A stretch of 22,929 nt of DNA from an uncultured Fibrobacter sp. GTDB taxonomy: Bacteria > Fibrobacterota > Fibrobacteria > Fibrobacterales > Fibrobacteraceae. The stretch's first letter is position 1, and each line of letters opens with the position of its first letter. Positions 1 to 6,272 of this stretch are shown here, piece by piece. The translations under genes were made by a program, and so were the position numbers. The stretch lies in assembly GCF_937877005.1 (NCBI RefSeq), contig NZ_CALEFV010000319.1, positions 1 through 22,929 of the forward strand. The letters are read 5' to 3'. The notes beneath the pieces were generated by a model. It made no database searches and was not told where the DNA came from. It worked only from the letters and a program-made list of their open reading frames with translations.

Positions 1-927
1 TGGGTGAACAACCGCCAGATCAACTACACCAACGTGTGCGTGTTGCACTGCAAGTTCTGCGCGTTCTCTAAAATCAAGAAGGACAGCCCCACCGCCTACG
101 ACTGGGACTACGACACCATTCGGGGGAAAGCTGCCGAAGCAATTGCGGGCGGCGCCCGAGAACTGCACATTGTAGGAGGCCTTCATCCGGACCACCCGTT
201 CGATTACTACATCGAAATGCTCGCCAAGTTGCGCGTGGAATTTCCGAAAGTGAACCTGAAGGCGTTTACCGCTGTGGAAATCTGCCACTTTGCCAAAATT
301 TCGGGACAGACTCCGCTGCAAATTATGAGCACGCTGAAAGAAGCAGGGCTTGATGCGCTCCCCGGTGGAGGTGCCGAAATCTTGGTGCAGAGCGTGCGCG
401 ACCAGATTTGCCCAGGCAAGGAAACCGGCGAAGAGTGGCTCGATGTCCACCGCGCAGCCCATAAGATCGGAATTCCGACAAACGCGACGATGCTGTTCGG
501 TCATATCGAAAAGATTGAAGACCGAATCGCCCACATGAAGATGTTGCGCGACTTGCAGGACGAAGCACCGGGCTTTTTCGCGTTCATTCCGCTGGTGTAC
601 CATCCGGAACACAATGCACTGCATAAGATCGTTCCGAACATTACTAGCGAAGAAGATATTCTGCGGACGGTCGCAGTCGCAAGGCTTTTCCTCGACAACT
701 TCCCGCACATTAAGGCGTACTGGATTCAGATGGGAATCGAAACCGCAATGAAGGCGCTCCACGCCGGCGCGTCGGATTTGGACGGGACGATTATCGAAGA
801 AAAAATTACGCACGCCGCCGGCGCCACGGTTCCCGTGGGCATGAGCCCCGAGCGCATGAAGTCCTTGATTCTGAACGAGGGCTTGGAACCAGTCGAGAGA
901 GACGCACTATACGAACGATTCTCTTAA
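1..927 (+). CDS. mqnE: Aminofutalosine synthase MqnE (radical SAM), 5' end missing
   Basis: MqnE uses radical S-adenosylmethionine chemistry to join chorismate-derived 3-(1-carboxyvinyloxy)benzoate to SAM, giving aminofutalosine in the futalosine route to menaquinone. The frame is open from base 1 (TGG GTG AAC), so the gene starts upstream; the GTG at 4 is only the first start-like codon in view. The 4Fe-4S motif CVLHCKFC (CX3CX2C) lies about 12 codons in. It is followed by ELHIVGGLHP, LKAFTAVEI, GLDALPGGGAEIL, GIPTNATMLFGHIE and DLDGTIIEEKITHAAGA, a combination typical of MqnE rather than MqnC. About 50-60 N-terminal residues appear to be missing compared with full-length members. The stop codon lies in the loop of an 11-bp hairpin. 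The gene converges with the aminotransferase at 1003. The family call is firm; the true start cannot be seen. Confidence 0.92.
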   Translation, partial: WVNNRQINYTNVCVLHCKFCAFSKIKKDSPTAYDWDYDTIRGKAAEAIAGGARELHIVGGLHPDHPFDYYIEMLAKLRVEFPKVNLKAFTAVEICHFAKISGQTPLQIMSTLKEAGLDALPGGGAEILVQSVRDQICPGKETGEEWLDVHRAAHKIGIPTNATMLFGHIEKIEDRIAHMKMLRDLQDEAPGFFAFIPLVYHPEHNALHKIVPNITSEEDILRTVAVARLFLDNFPHIKAYWIQMGIETAMKALHAGASDLDGTIIEEKITHAAGATVPVGMSPERMKSLILNEGLEPVERDALYERFS

Positions 928-967
928 CGAGAATCGTTCTGAGACAAGGAGAGGCTCCGCCCCTCCT
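913..967. terminator. Two hairpins between converging genes
   Basis: The first hairpin is a perfect 11-bp stem (GAACGATTCTC, 913-923; GAGAATCGTTC, 929-939) whose loop TTAAC holds the mqnE stop codon. The second (947-967) pairs AGGAG with CTCCT and GGC with GCC around a TCC loop. Neither is followed by a clear T-run, so intrinsic termination is only a guess. Their place between two 3' ends fits a bidirectional terminator. Confidence 0.4.
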
Positions 968-1002
968 AACACCTTCCTTTTCCAAATGCAAATTCGATTT
1001 TC

Positions 1003-2310
1003 TTAACGAGAAAGCGACTGCATTCGCTGCACCGCATCCTTGAAGGTCGCGGGGTCTTGCAGCAAACTGATTACCACCCAGCCATCTTCGTCGAAGTCGA
1101 AGAAGAAGCCTGGCTGCACCAGCACATGCTTTTCACGCAGCAAACGGAGCGTGAGTTCCTCGTCGTCTTCGCCGAGGCGGACCACTGCATACCAGCCGCC
1201 CAGAACCTCGGGGCAGTACTTGGACGGGAAGGCTTCGCGGAGCGTCTGCCAGTTTGCGAGGAGGCGTTCCTTGACGCGGGCTTCGTAAGCAGCGGCCGCG
1301 CGCAACAGCGCCGTGCCGAGCGCCTGTGCCGGGGCGGACACACTCAGGTAGGCATCTTCTACAAATTCAAGCGCCGCGCGGATTTCTTCAAAGCGTTCAC
1401 GGGGCGCGTAGAACGCCATCCAGCCGAGTTTGATCTGCGGGGAACCTACGGCCTTGCTTAAGCCATTCAGCCAGAAAATCGGGCACTTGGGACCGTCTTC
1501 GGGAAGGTTGATGAAGTCGCCGCCACCAGCATCCCATAGATTATTTGATTTTTCCTCAATGGATTGCTTCCCCCCTTCGGGGGTCGCAATGACGTATTGC
1601 CAAGTACGCTTTACTTTATCCGTAAGTGCATAATCGCCGAAGACTTCGTCGACCACAAGAATCATGTCGTTATCTTCGCAGAAACGGACCGCCGCATTCC
1701 ATTCTTCGCGGGAAACGCAATGCCCGGTCGGGTTATGCGGGCTCACCAGCAGCAGAATTTTCGCTTTCTCAGGAGCAGCCAACAGGCTGTCGGTATCGAG
1801 AACGAAACGGAAGATGGATTGCTTCGCACTTTGTGCTCGCAATGACGTTTTAATCTTAGCAAACTGCAGAAAATACGGTGCACATTCCAGGTGTTCCAAC
1901 TGCGCAAGCGTATCGAGCAGCGGATACCCCGGCATGGGCGTCAGAATCACGTCGCCCGGGTCACAGAAAGTCTTGAACAGCACCGAGTAAGCTTCGCTGG
2001 TGCTCGCCGTAAGGATTATCTGGCCCGCGGTAAAGTTCCCGCCACGTTCGCGGTAGTACTCCACCACCGCCTCGCGTGCCGACTTCCAACCCGCCGCATC
2101 CGGATTCCAGCAACCGAAATCCTTGCGTGCATTCTCCACCGCAGCGTCCATTTCTACCGGAAGCCCCGCCTTCACAGGCGAAGAAACCGTCATGTCGATA
2201 AACGAAAGACCACCCTCGGCAGCATCCTTTTTCGCGCACACCTTCGCGCGTTCCAGTTCAGCAAAGAACGGCGATGGAGACAGATCTTTAGGCAAGCGGG
2301 AAGAAAGCAA
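1003..2310 (-). CDS. PLP-dependent class I/II aminotransferase with two repeat-derived inserts
   Basis: A fold-type I aminotransferase of 435 residues; the substrate cannot be read from sequence. Family features are the N-terminus SSRLPKDLSPSPFF, SPHNPTGH (about 190-197), VVDEVFGDY (about 219-227), the PLP lysine in NGLSK (Lys286), and the C-terminal VLVQPGFFFDF with VISLLQ. Some close relatives also have a hydrophobic residue where most class I enzymes have arginine, so that absence is probably not a defect. The start is TTG at 2310, directly after the stop of the FISUMP gene. AGGA five bases upstream, inside the end of that gene, supports it and suggests coupled translation. Residues about 155-166 (TSLRAQSAKQSI) and 240-251 (VIATPEGGKQSI) are translations of two dispersed palindromic repeats inserted in frame. 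The core motifs are intact, so activity is plausible. Confidence 0.9.
   Translation of the reverse strand: MLSSRLPKDLSPSPFFAELERAKVCAKKDAAEGGLSFIDMTVSSPVKAGLPVEMDAAVENARKDFGCWNPDAAGWKSAREAVVEYYRERGGNFTAGQIILTASTSEAYSVLFKTFCDPGDVILTPMPGYPLLDTLAQLEHLECAPYFLQFAKIKTSLRAQSAKQSIFRFVLDTDSLLAAPEKAKILLLVSPHNPTGHCVSREEWNAAVRFCEDNDMILVVDEVFGDYALTDKVKRTWQYVIATPEGGKQSIEEKSNNLWDAGGGDFINLPEDGPKCPIFWLNGLSKAVGSPQIKLGWMAFYAPRERFEEIRAALEFVEDAYLSVSAPAQALGTALLRAAAAYEARVKERLLANWQTLREAFPSKYCPEVLGGWYAVVRLGEDDEELTLRLLREKHVLVQPGFFFDFDEDGWVVISLLQDPATFKDAVQRMQSLSR
1558..1595 (-). repeat. Palindromic repeat family A, copy inside aminotransferase
   Basis: On the minus strand it starts ACGTCATTGCGA, has the GC-rich palindromic centre CCCCCGAAGGGGG, and ends GAAGCAATCCATT. 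The conserved ends match the copies at 1814-1848 and 4400-4430. It is read in frame as VIATPEGGKQSI within the aminotransferase. Confidence 0.85.
1814..1848 (-). repeat. Palindromic repeat family A, second copy inside aminotransferase
   Basis: On the minus strand it starts ACGTCATTGCGAGCA, has the near-palindromic centre GCACAAAGTGC, and ends GAAGCAATCCAT. It is read in frame as TSLRAQSAKQSI, between a strand ending FLQFAKIK and the continuation FRFVLDTDSLL. Confidence 0.85.
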
Positions 2311-4011
2311 TTAATTCCTCACGCAGCGCACGGAGAAGGCGTAAATTTTGTTATAGGTTCCCACATTCGTGTAATCATCAGAATAGGAAATATTCATTCG
2401 ATAACCCATATATTCACTATAATCCGAGGAACTCCAGTAGAAGGCTTCCTGCCCTAAATAGTTGTAATTCACTTTGTCATTATCAAACTCATTGATATAT
2501 CGCCCACCAGCGGGAATCGCTGAGAAGCCAAATTCGTCAGCACCATTGCGTCCTCTCCAACCAGCCTGAGATTTGAGATATTGCCCTGCAGCCGTCTGCC
2601 CACCAAATTTTGATTCCAATTCTTTCCATTCACCACTGCTAGGCAAATGCCAACCTTCGGGACAAACATCCTGCGCAGCATCCCAATTATAAAGACGCCC
2701 CAAGACCTTGCAATATGCAGCATCATCCCTAAAGCACCAACTTCCATTCGCAAGGCTAGGGGTCTTCGCACTATCGGCATAATTCAGGTTTTGAACCATC
2801 CACACCATTTTCCCGATTTTTCTCGTCTTATAGACTTGGCCATCACGAGAATCAACAAGCGAGTCATATTCGATGCTTGGATTGAGGTAAACATCTCTCG
2901 ATACAACGTCAAGCCATTCATCCGCACCTTCCAAACTGGGAGCACACGTATTAAAAGGATTCTCGTAAGAGCAACTAGATACGGTATCTTTTTTAGAATC
3001 CATCAAGCAGCGGACAGGAAGAACGAGACTTTTACCATCTTCGATTAAGGAATACCAGCTTTTATCTCCATAGACCCGAAGATGATACGCCCCCTTTTCA
3101 CCAGTTTCCGTAGATGTCCAGGCATACATTACAGCCCCTTCATTATCAAAAGAACCACCAGTTCCGCCTTTATAACCAGAAGGCAACGCCGAGAAGCCAT
3201 ATTCATCCGCTTCGTTTCCAACAGACCAACCGGTATGAGCTCGAAGTTCAGGAGCAACATTGCTGTTGGCGTTGCCATACACACCTACATTATCAAACAA
3301 CCGGCTCCAGTCTTGCTTAGAAGGAATATGCCAACCTGTAGGACATAGTCCCTGTACACCAGACAGGGCACAGTAATTTCCATAGGCACAGTCCTTTCTA
3401 TCTACAGCACCCCACCATACATAGTAGCGGCCATACTTGGCACAATCAGCATCTGCCGTATTGCAAAAGCCGCCATCTGTTTCGAAGTTTAAGTTCTGAG
3501 CCATCCACACCTGATCATTAATCTGAATGGTTCTATAAACCTGATTATCCCTTTCATCGAGAACTTCGCCGTAGTCCCCCTTCTTAAGCAAATCCTGATT
3601 CAGGTATTCGGTCGTTATGCACTTATACTTGGAGCAATCGTACGTTCCCGAAGGTTTAACCTTTGCAACGTCATAAACCACATTAGCTTCGGAAGAGTTC
3701 GAGGACAATTCTGAGCCGGAATCCGAAACACCGCTAGACAAAGACGATTCACGCGCCTCGGACGATTCCACAGATGACGACGATTCAATCTCTGTTGATT
3801 CTGCCGATGACGATGGCGACAAATCTGATTCTAGCGAAGACGAAAGAACCAAATCAGAACCGGTTGACGATGATGACAAATCGTATGTATCAGACGACTT
3901 CTCTGATGACGACGATTCAATCTCTACTGATTCTACCGATGACGAAGAATCGTCACCACATGCAGACAATACCGCACAGCACACCAGAACGAGACTAACC
4001 AAATATTTCAT
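2311..4011 (-). CDS. Two-domain FISUMP lipoprotein
   Basis: A probable surface lipoprotein of 566 residues. It has a lipoprotein signal peptide with lipobox LSAC (Cys18), then a linker of about 100 residues rich in Ser, Glu and Asp with repeated SSSS runs. Two copies of the Fibrobacter succinogenes major paralogous domain (TIGR02145) follow. Copy one (about 150-338) has VYRTIQINDQVWMAQNLNF, CPTGWHIPSKQDW, DEYGFSALPSG and VLPVRCL. Copy two (about 380-566) has VYKTRKIGKMVWMVQNLNY, CPEGWHLPSSGEW, DEFGFSAIPAG and FSVRCVRN. The function of the domain is not established, though it occurs in many Fibrobacter surface proteins. AGGAGG five bases before the ATG supports the start. The stop directly abuts the TTG start of the aminotransferase. 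The Ser/Asp linker makes codon use differ from its metabolic neighbours. Confidence 0.9.
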   Translation of the reverse strand: MKYLVSLVLVCCAVLSACGDDSSSSVESVEIESSSSEKSSDTYDLSSSSTGSDLVLSSSLESDLSPSSSAESTEIESSSSVESSEARESSLSSGVSDSGSELSSNSSEANVVYDVAKVKPSGTYDCSKYKCITTEYLNQDLLKKGDYGEVLDERDNQVYRTIQINDQVWMAQNLNFETDGGFCNTADADCAKYGRYYVWWGAVDRKDCAYGNYCALSGVQGLCPTGWHIPSKQDWSRLFDNVGVYGNANSNVAPELRAHTGWSVGNEADEYGFSALPSGYKGGTGGSFDNEGAVMYAWTSTETGEKGAYHLRVYGDKSWYSLIEDGKSLVLPVRCLMDSKKDTVSSCSYENPFNTCAPSLEGADEWLDVVSRDVYLNPSIEYDSLVDSRDGQVYKTRKIGKMVWMVQNLNYADSAKTPSLANGSWCFRDDAAYCKVLGRLYNWDAAQDVCPEGWHLPSSGEWKELESKFGGQTAAGQYLKSQAGWRGRNGADEFGFSAIPAGGRYINEFDNDKVNYNYLGQEAFYWSSSDYSEYMGYRMNISYSDDYTNVGTYNKIYAFSVRCVRN

Positions 4012-4048
4012 TACGACCTCCTAACAAAATTCCACGAATCTTAAAAAC

Positions 4049-4387
4049 TCACTTCTTCCGGCGAAGAAGTCCCGCCAGTGCCACCGCAATCAGGATGCCC
4101 GCGGGGAGCACGACCGCGATGGTCAACAGGATGAGTTTCTGGAAATCGGAGAGGCCCTTGATAGATTTCTTGAAGTCCTTGAGCTTCGCGAGAAGACCGG
4201 GCTTTTTACCTGTCGCTGTCCCTTCTGCGCCTTCGGCAAGTTCCTCGGAGCCCGCAAAGGCTTCCATCTTCGGGAGCATCGCGAACAACTTCGACGCCGA
4301 TTCCTTGACGGGCCCGACAAAGTTACCCGCATAGGTGCGGACCTTGTCGTAGCGTTTCTTGAACGGGCGTTTCAGTTGTTCGAGCAT
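4049..4387 (-). CDS. Small membrane-anchored protein of unknown function
   Basis: I do not recognise a family. About 112 residues: a basic N-terminal part (LKRPFKKRYDKVRTYAG), a middle with an acidic patch (EELAEGAEG), then lysine-rich KLKDFKKSIKG. One strong C-terminal transmembrane helix (LILLTIAVVLPAGILIAVAL) ends in the stop-transfer tail LLRRKK. This suggests a tail-anchored inner-membrane protein with most of the chain in the cytoplasm. Two ATGs are possible; the one at 4387 is preferred because AGGAG lies seven bases before it, whereas it lies one base before the ATG at 4393. It sits 44 bp after leuA and 37 bp before the FISUMP lipoprotein on the same strand, so cotranscription is likely. 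Confidence 0.7.
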   Translation of the reverse strand: MLEQLKRPFKKRYDKVRTYAGNFVGPVKESASKLFAMLPKMEAFAGSEELAEGAEGTATGKKPGLLAKLKDFKKSIKGLSDFQKLILLTIAVVLPAGILIAVALAGLLRRKK

Positions 4388-4399
4388 TGTCATTCTCCT

Positions 4400-4430
4400 A
4401 TGGATTGCTTCGCTTCGCTCGCAATGACGT
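4400..4430 (-). repeat. Palindromic repeat family A, intergenic copy
   Basis: A 31-bp copy with ends ATGGATTGCTTCG and CGCAATGACGT, a near-perfect hairpin around GCTTCGCTTCGC. It fills most of the 44-bp gap between leuA and the small membrane protein and almost touches the leuA stop codon. Same family as the two copies inside the aminotransferase. Confidence 0.85.
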
Positions 4431-4431
4431 T

Positions 4432-5997
4432 CTACACCTTTTTGTACAAGAGGTTCACGCCACCGAAGAGGGCGCGCATATTGGCCTTGAGCGTATCGCT
4501 ACTGACGCCGCGGCCTTCGACCTCGACATCGCCCGCCTTCAGGAGCATGCGGCTAAGCCCGCGGCCCGCCCACAGCTTGTCCTTTTCAGGCACCACAAGC
4601 TGGCGGTACTTCACGAGTTCCACCGGCATGCCGATTTCGCGCATGAGCATGAGGGCGGCCTCGATCGGGCCTTCTGCCGTAATGGACCTCACCAGCGGTT
4701 CGCCGTCCTTCTTGAAGTGGAAAATGAAGCGGTTCTCGTCGGGGATAACCTCGATGTTGTTGAACACCAGGCGGCCGTTCACGTTCACGCGCTGCTCGCG
4801 GAACACGTCCAGCACGCGCTCGGCGCTAAGTTCGCCTTCCTTTTCGCTGCAGGCCTTCAACACCGGCTGCAGTTCGGCGGCTTCGGCGAGTGTCATCTTG
4901 TAGCCGAACTTCGTAATAATCTCGTACACGGCGGTGCGGCCGCTCTGGCTCGTGAAGCTCAGGGCGTCGTTCTGGTGGCGGCCGATGATGGAGTAGTCGA
5001 TTGGGCGGTAGGCGCCCTTCTTCATGTCCTTCGTCTTGGAGGCGCCATCCTGGTGGATGCCGCTACGGTGCACAATCGCTTCGGCGCCAATCAGCGGGGC
5101 GCGGCTGTAGATGTTGATGCCGGACCACTGGGAAATCAAGATGGCCGTTTCGTAAATGCGTTCCATGTGCAGGCCCGTATTTACGCCAGAATTGTGCAGC
5201 GCGACCGCGACTTCATAGAAGTTCGTGTTGCCGCAGCGTTCGCCCAGGCCGTTCAGCGCGACTTCCAGCTGGGTCGCGCCCACGAAGAAGCTTTCAACGG
5301 TGGCGGCAGTCGCCATCCCCAGGTCATTGTGGCAGTGCACCGAAATCGTGATATTCTTCGGCAAAGCTTCGTACACCTGCTTAATCTGATTCACATACAG
5401 GAACGGACGATAACGTTCCACCGTATTCGGCAGGTTGATGGTCGTCGCACCGGCTTCGACCACGGCCTTCAGCACGTCAATCACGAAATCCATGTTCTCG
5501 AGGCAGTCACCGAAATGCTCGGCGCTGAACTCCACATCGCCCTTATCGCCAACGAGCGACTTTGCAAACTTCACGCAATGCACAGCCTTTTCCTTCACCT
5601 GTTCGGGGGTCATGTGCAGCACGTGCTCCATCGAGAGCGGGCTTGTGGCGAGGAAGGTATGAATACGCGGATGCGGAGCGTACTGCACCGCTTCCCAGCA
5701 GCGCTGGATATCGCTTTCCACGCAGCGGGCCAGGCCCGAAACCACGATGCGCTTTGCGACTTCGTCGCCTTCTTCAGCCATCTTGGCGGTCAGCTGGGCA
5801 AGTTCCTTGCACGATTCAAAGTCCATCTCGCTCGAAGCCGGGAAACCGACTTCGGCACCCTGCACGCCGAGCTTCAAGAGTTGCAGGTACACGTCCTTTT
5901 TCTGGGCATTGTTCCAGGGCTTCGGAAGAGCCTGGTTACCGTCACGCAGGGTGACATCGTAAAAGAAAGGTTGTCTTGCATTCATGTTGTCGTTCAT
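4432..5997 (-). CDS. leuA: 2-isopropylmalate synthase
   Basis: Condenses acetyl-CoA with 2-oxoisovalerate, the first committed step of leucine biosynthesis. The 521-residue protein opens with the DRE-TIM metallolyase signature YDVTLRDGNQA (about 13-23). It continues with GAEVGFPASS, NLPNTVERYRP, the metal-binding SVHCHNDLGMA, LNGLGERCGN and HRSGIHQDG. The C-terminal 120 or so residues correspond to the regulatory domain where leucine normally binds. AAGGAG seven bases before the ATG supports the start. leuB, leuC and leuD are not in the window; the genes downstream are a small membrane protein, a FISUMP lipoprotein and an aminotransferase. The 5' region holds a leucine-rich leader ORF and terminator, so expression probably responds to charged tRNA-Leu. 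Homocitrate or citramalate synthase are less likely alternatives from the same superfamily. Confidence 0.93.
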   Translation of the reverse strand: MNDNMNARQPFFYDVTLRDGNQALPKPWNNAQKKDVYLQLLKLGVQGAEVGFPASSEMDFESCKELAQLTAKMAEEGDEVAKRIVVSGLARCVESDIQRCWEAVQYAPHPRIHTFLATSPLSMEHVLHMTPEQVKEKAVHCVKFAKSLVGDKGDVEFSAEHFGDCLENMDFVIDVLKAVVEAGATTINLPNTVERYRPFLYVNQIKQVYEALPKNITISVHCHNDLGMATAATVESFFVGATQLEVALNGLGERCGNTNFYEVAVALHNSGVNTGLHMERIYETAILISQWSGINIYSRAPLIGAEAIVHRSGIHQDGASKTKDMKKGAYRPIDYSIIGRHQNDALSFTSQSGRTAVYEIITKFGYKMTLAEAAELQPVLKACSEKEGELSAERVLDVFREQRVNVNGRLVFNNIEVIPDENRFIFHFKKDGEPLVRSITAEGPIEAALMLMREIGMPVELVKYRQLVVPEKDKLWAGRGLSRMLLKAGDVEVEGRGVSSDTLKANMRALFGGVNLLYKKV

Positions 5998-6064
5998 CTT
6001 TTATCTCCTTGCCTCTCCAATAAAGCGGCAAGCTCATTTTCGTTCAAAAATAGAAATTTGACTC

Positions 6065-6101
6065 AAAAACGAAAGCCCGCGTCCTTATTGGAGCGGGCCT
6101 T
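6065..6101 (-). terminator. Attenuator terminator in the leuA leader
   Basis: On the minus strand, GGCCCGCTCC, loop AATAA and GGACGCGGGC form a stem of nine pairs with one bulged C, followed by TTTCGTTTTT. It lies between the leader ORF and leuA, pointing towards leuA, so it would stop transcription before the gene. CGCTCC in its 5' arm is complementary to GGAGCG inside the leader ORF (plus-strand 6166-6171), giving a competing pairing. Confidence 0.8.
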
Positions 6102-6151
6102 ATGGTTTAAATCCTTGGGTTAAAACTCTAATATCGTCTTGATCCTAAGCT

Positions 6152-6217
6152 CTAAAACTGGCACGCGCTCCTGCGCATCCTTAGTAGTAGAAGTCGAAGG
6201 TTCAAAATCTTTTTCAT
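6152..6217 (-). CDS. leuL: Leucine-rich leader peptide of leuA (attenuation)
   Basis: A 21-codon ORF that begins MKKILNLRLLLLRMRR and ends with TAG at 6152. It has six leucines, four of them consecutive (CTT CTA CTA CTA). It lies 154 bp upstream of leuA on the same strand and is followed by a strong intrinsic terminator. In the classic model, a ribosome stalled at the Leu codons leaves the later codons AGG AGC GCG free to pair with the terminator arm, so leuA is transcribed; with leucine plentiful the ribosome covers them and the terminator forms. There is no clear Shine-Dalgarno site. TAAATTTA five bases before the ATG resembles a -7 promoter element, so the ORF may be translated from a leaderless mRNA. 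The gene symbol is by analogy with enteric leuL. Confidence 0.72.
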   Translation of the reverse strand: MKKILNLRLLLLRMRRSACQF

Positions 6218-6272
6218 GCATTTAAATTTAATAATGTTTTTTTCTTTTGGCAATATTTTTATTTTTTCCGCA

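Noticed and set aside
4387..6123. 578-codon open frame on the plus strand opposite leuA
   Set aside because: The peptide is rich in His, Val and Ala with no family motif, as expected from the antisense of a biased gene; leuA on the other strand has every catalytic motif.
6152..6219. Overlapping leader frame starting two bases earlier (MHEKDFEPSTSTTK...)
   Set aside because: It runs past the leucine codons in another frame and lacks any control-codon run; the leucine-rich frame explains the terminator and gene context better.
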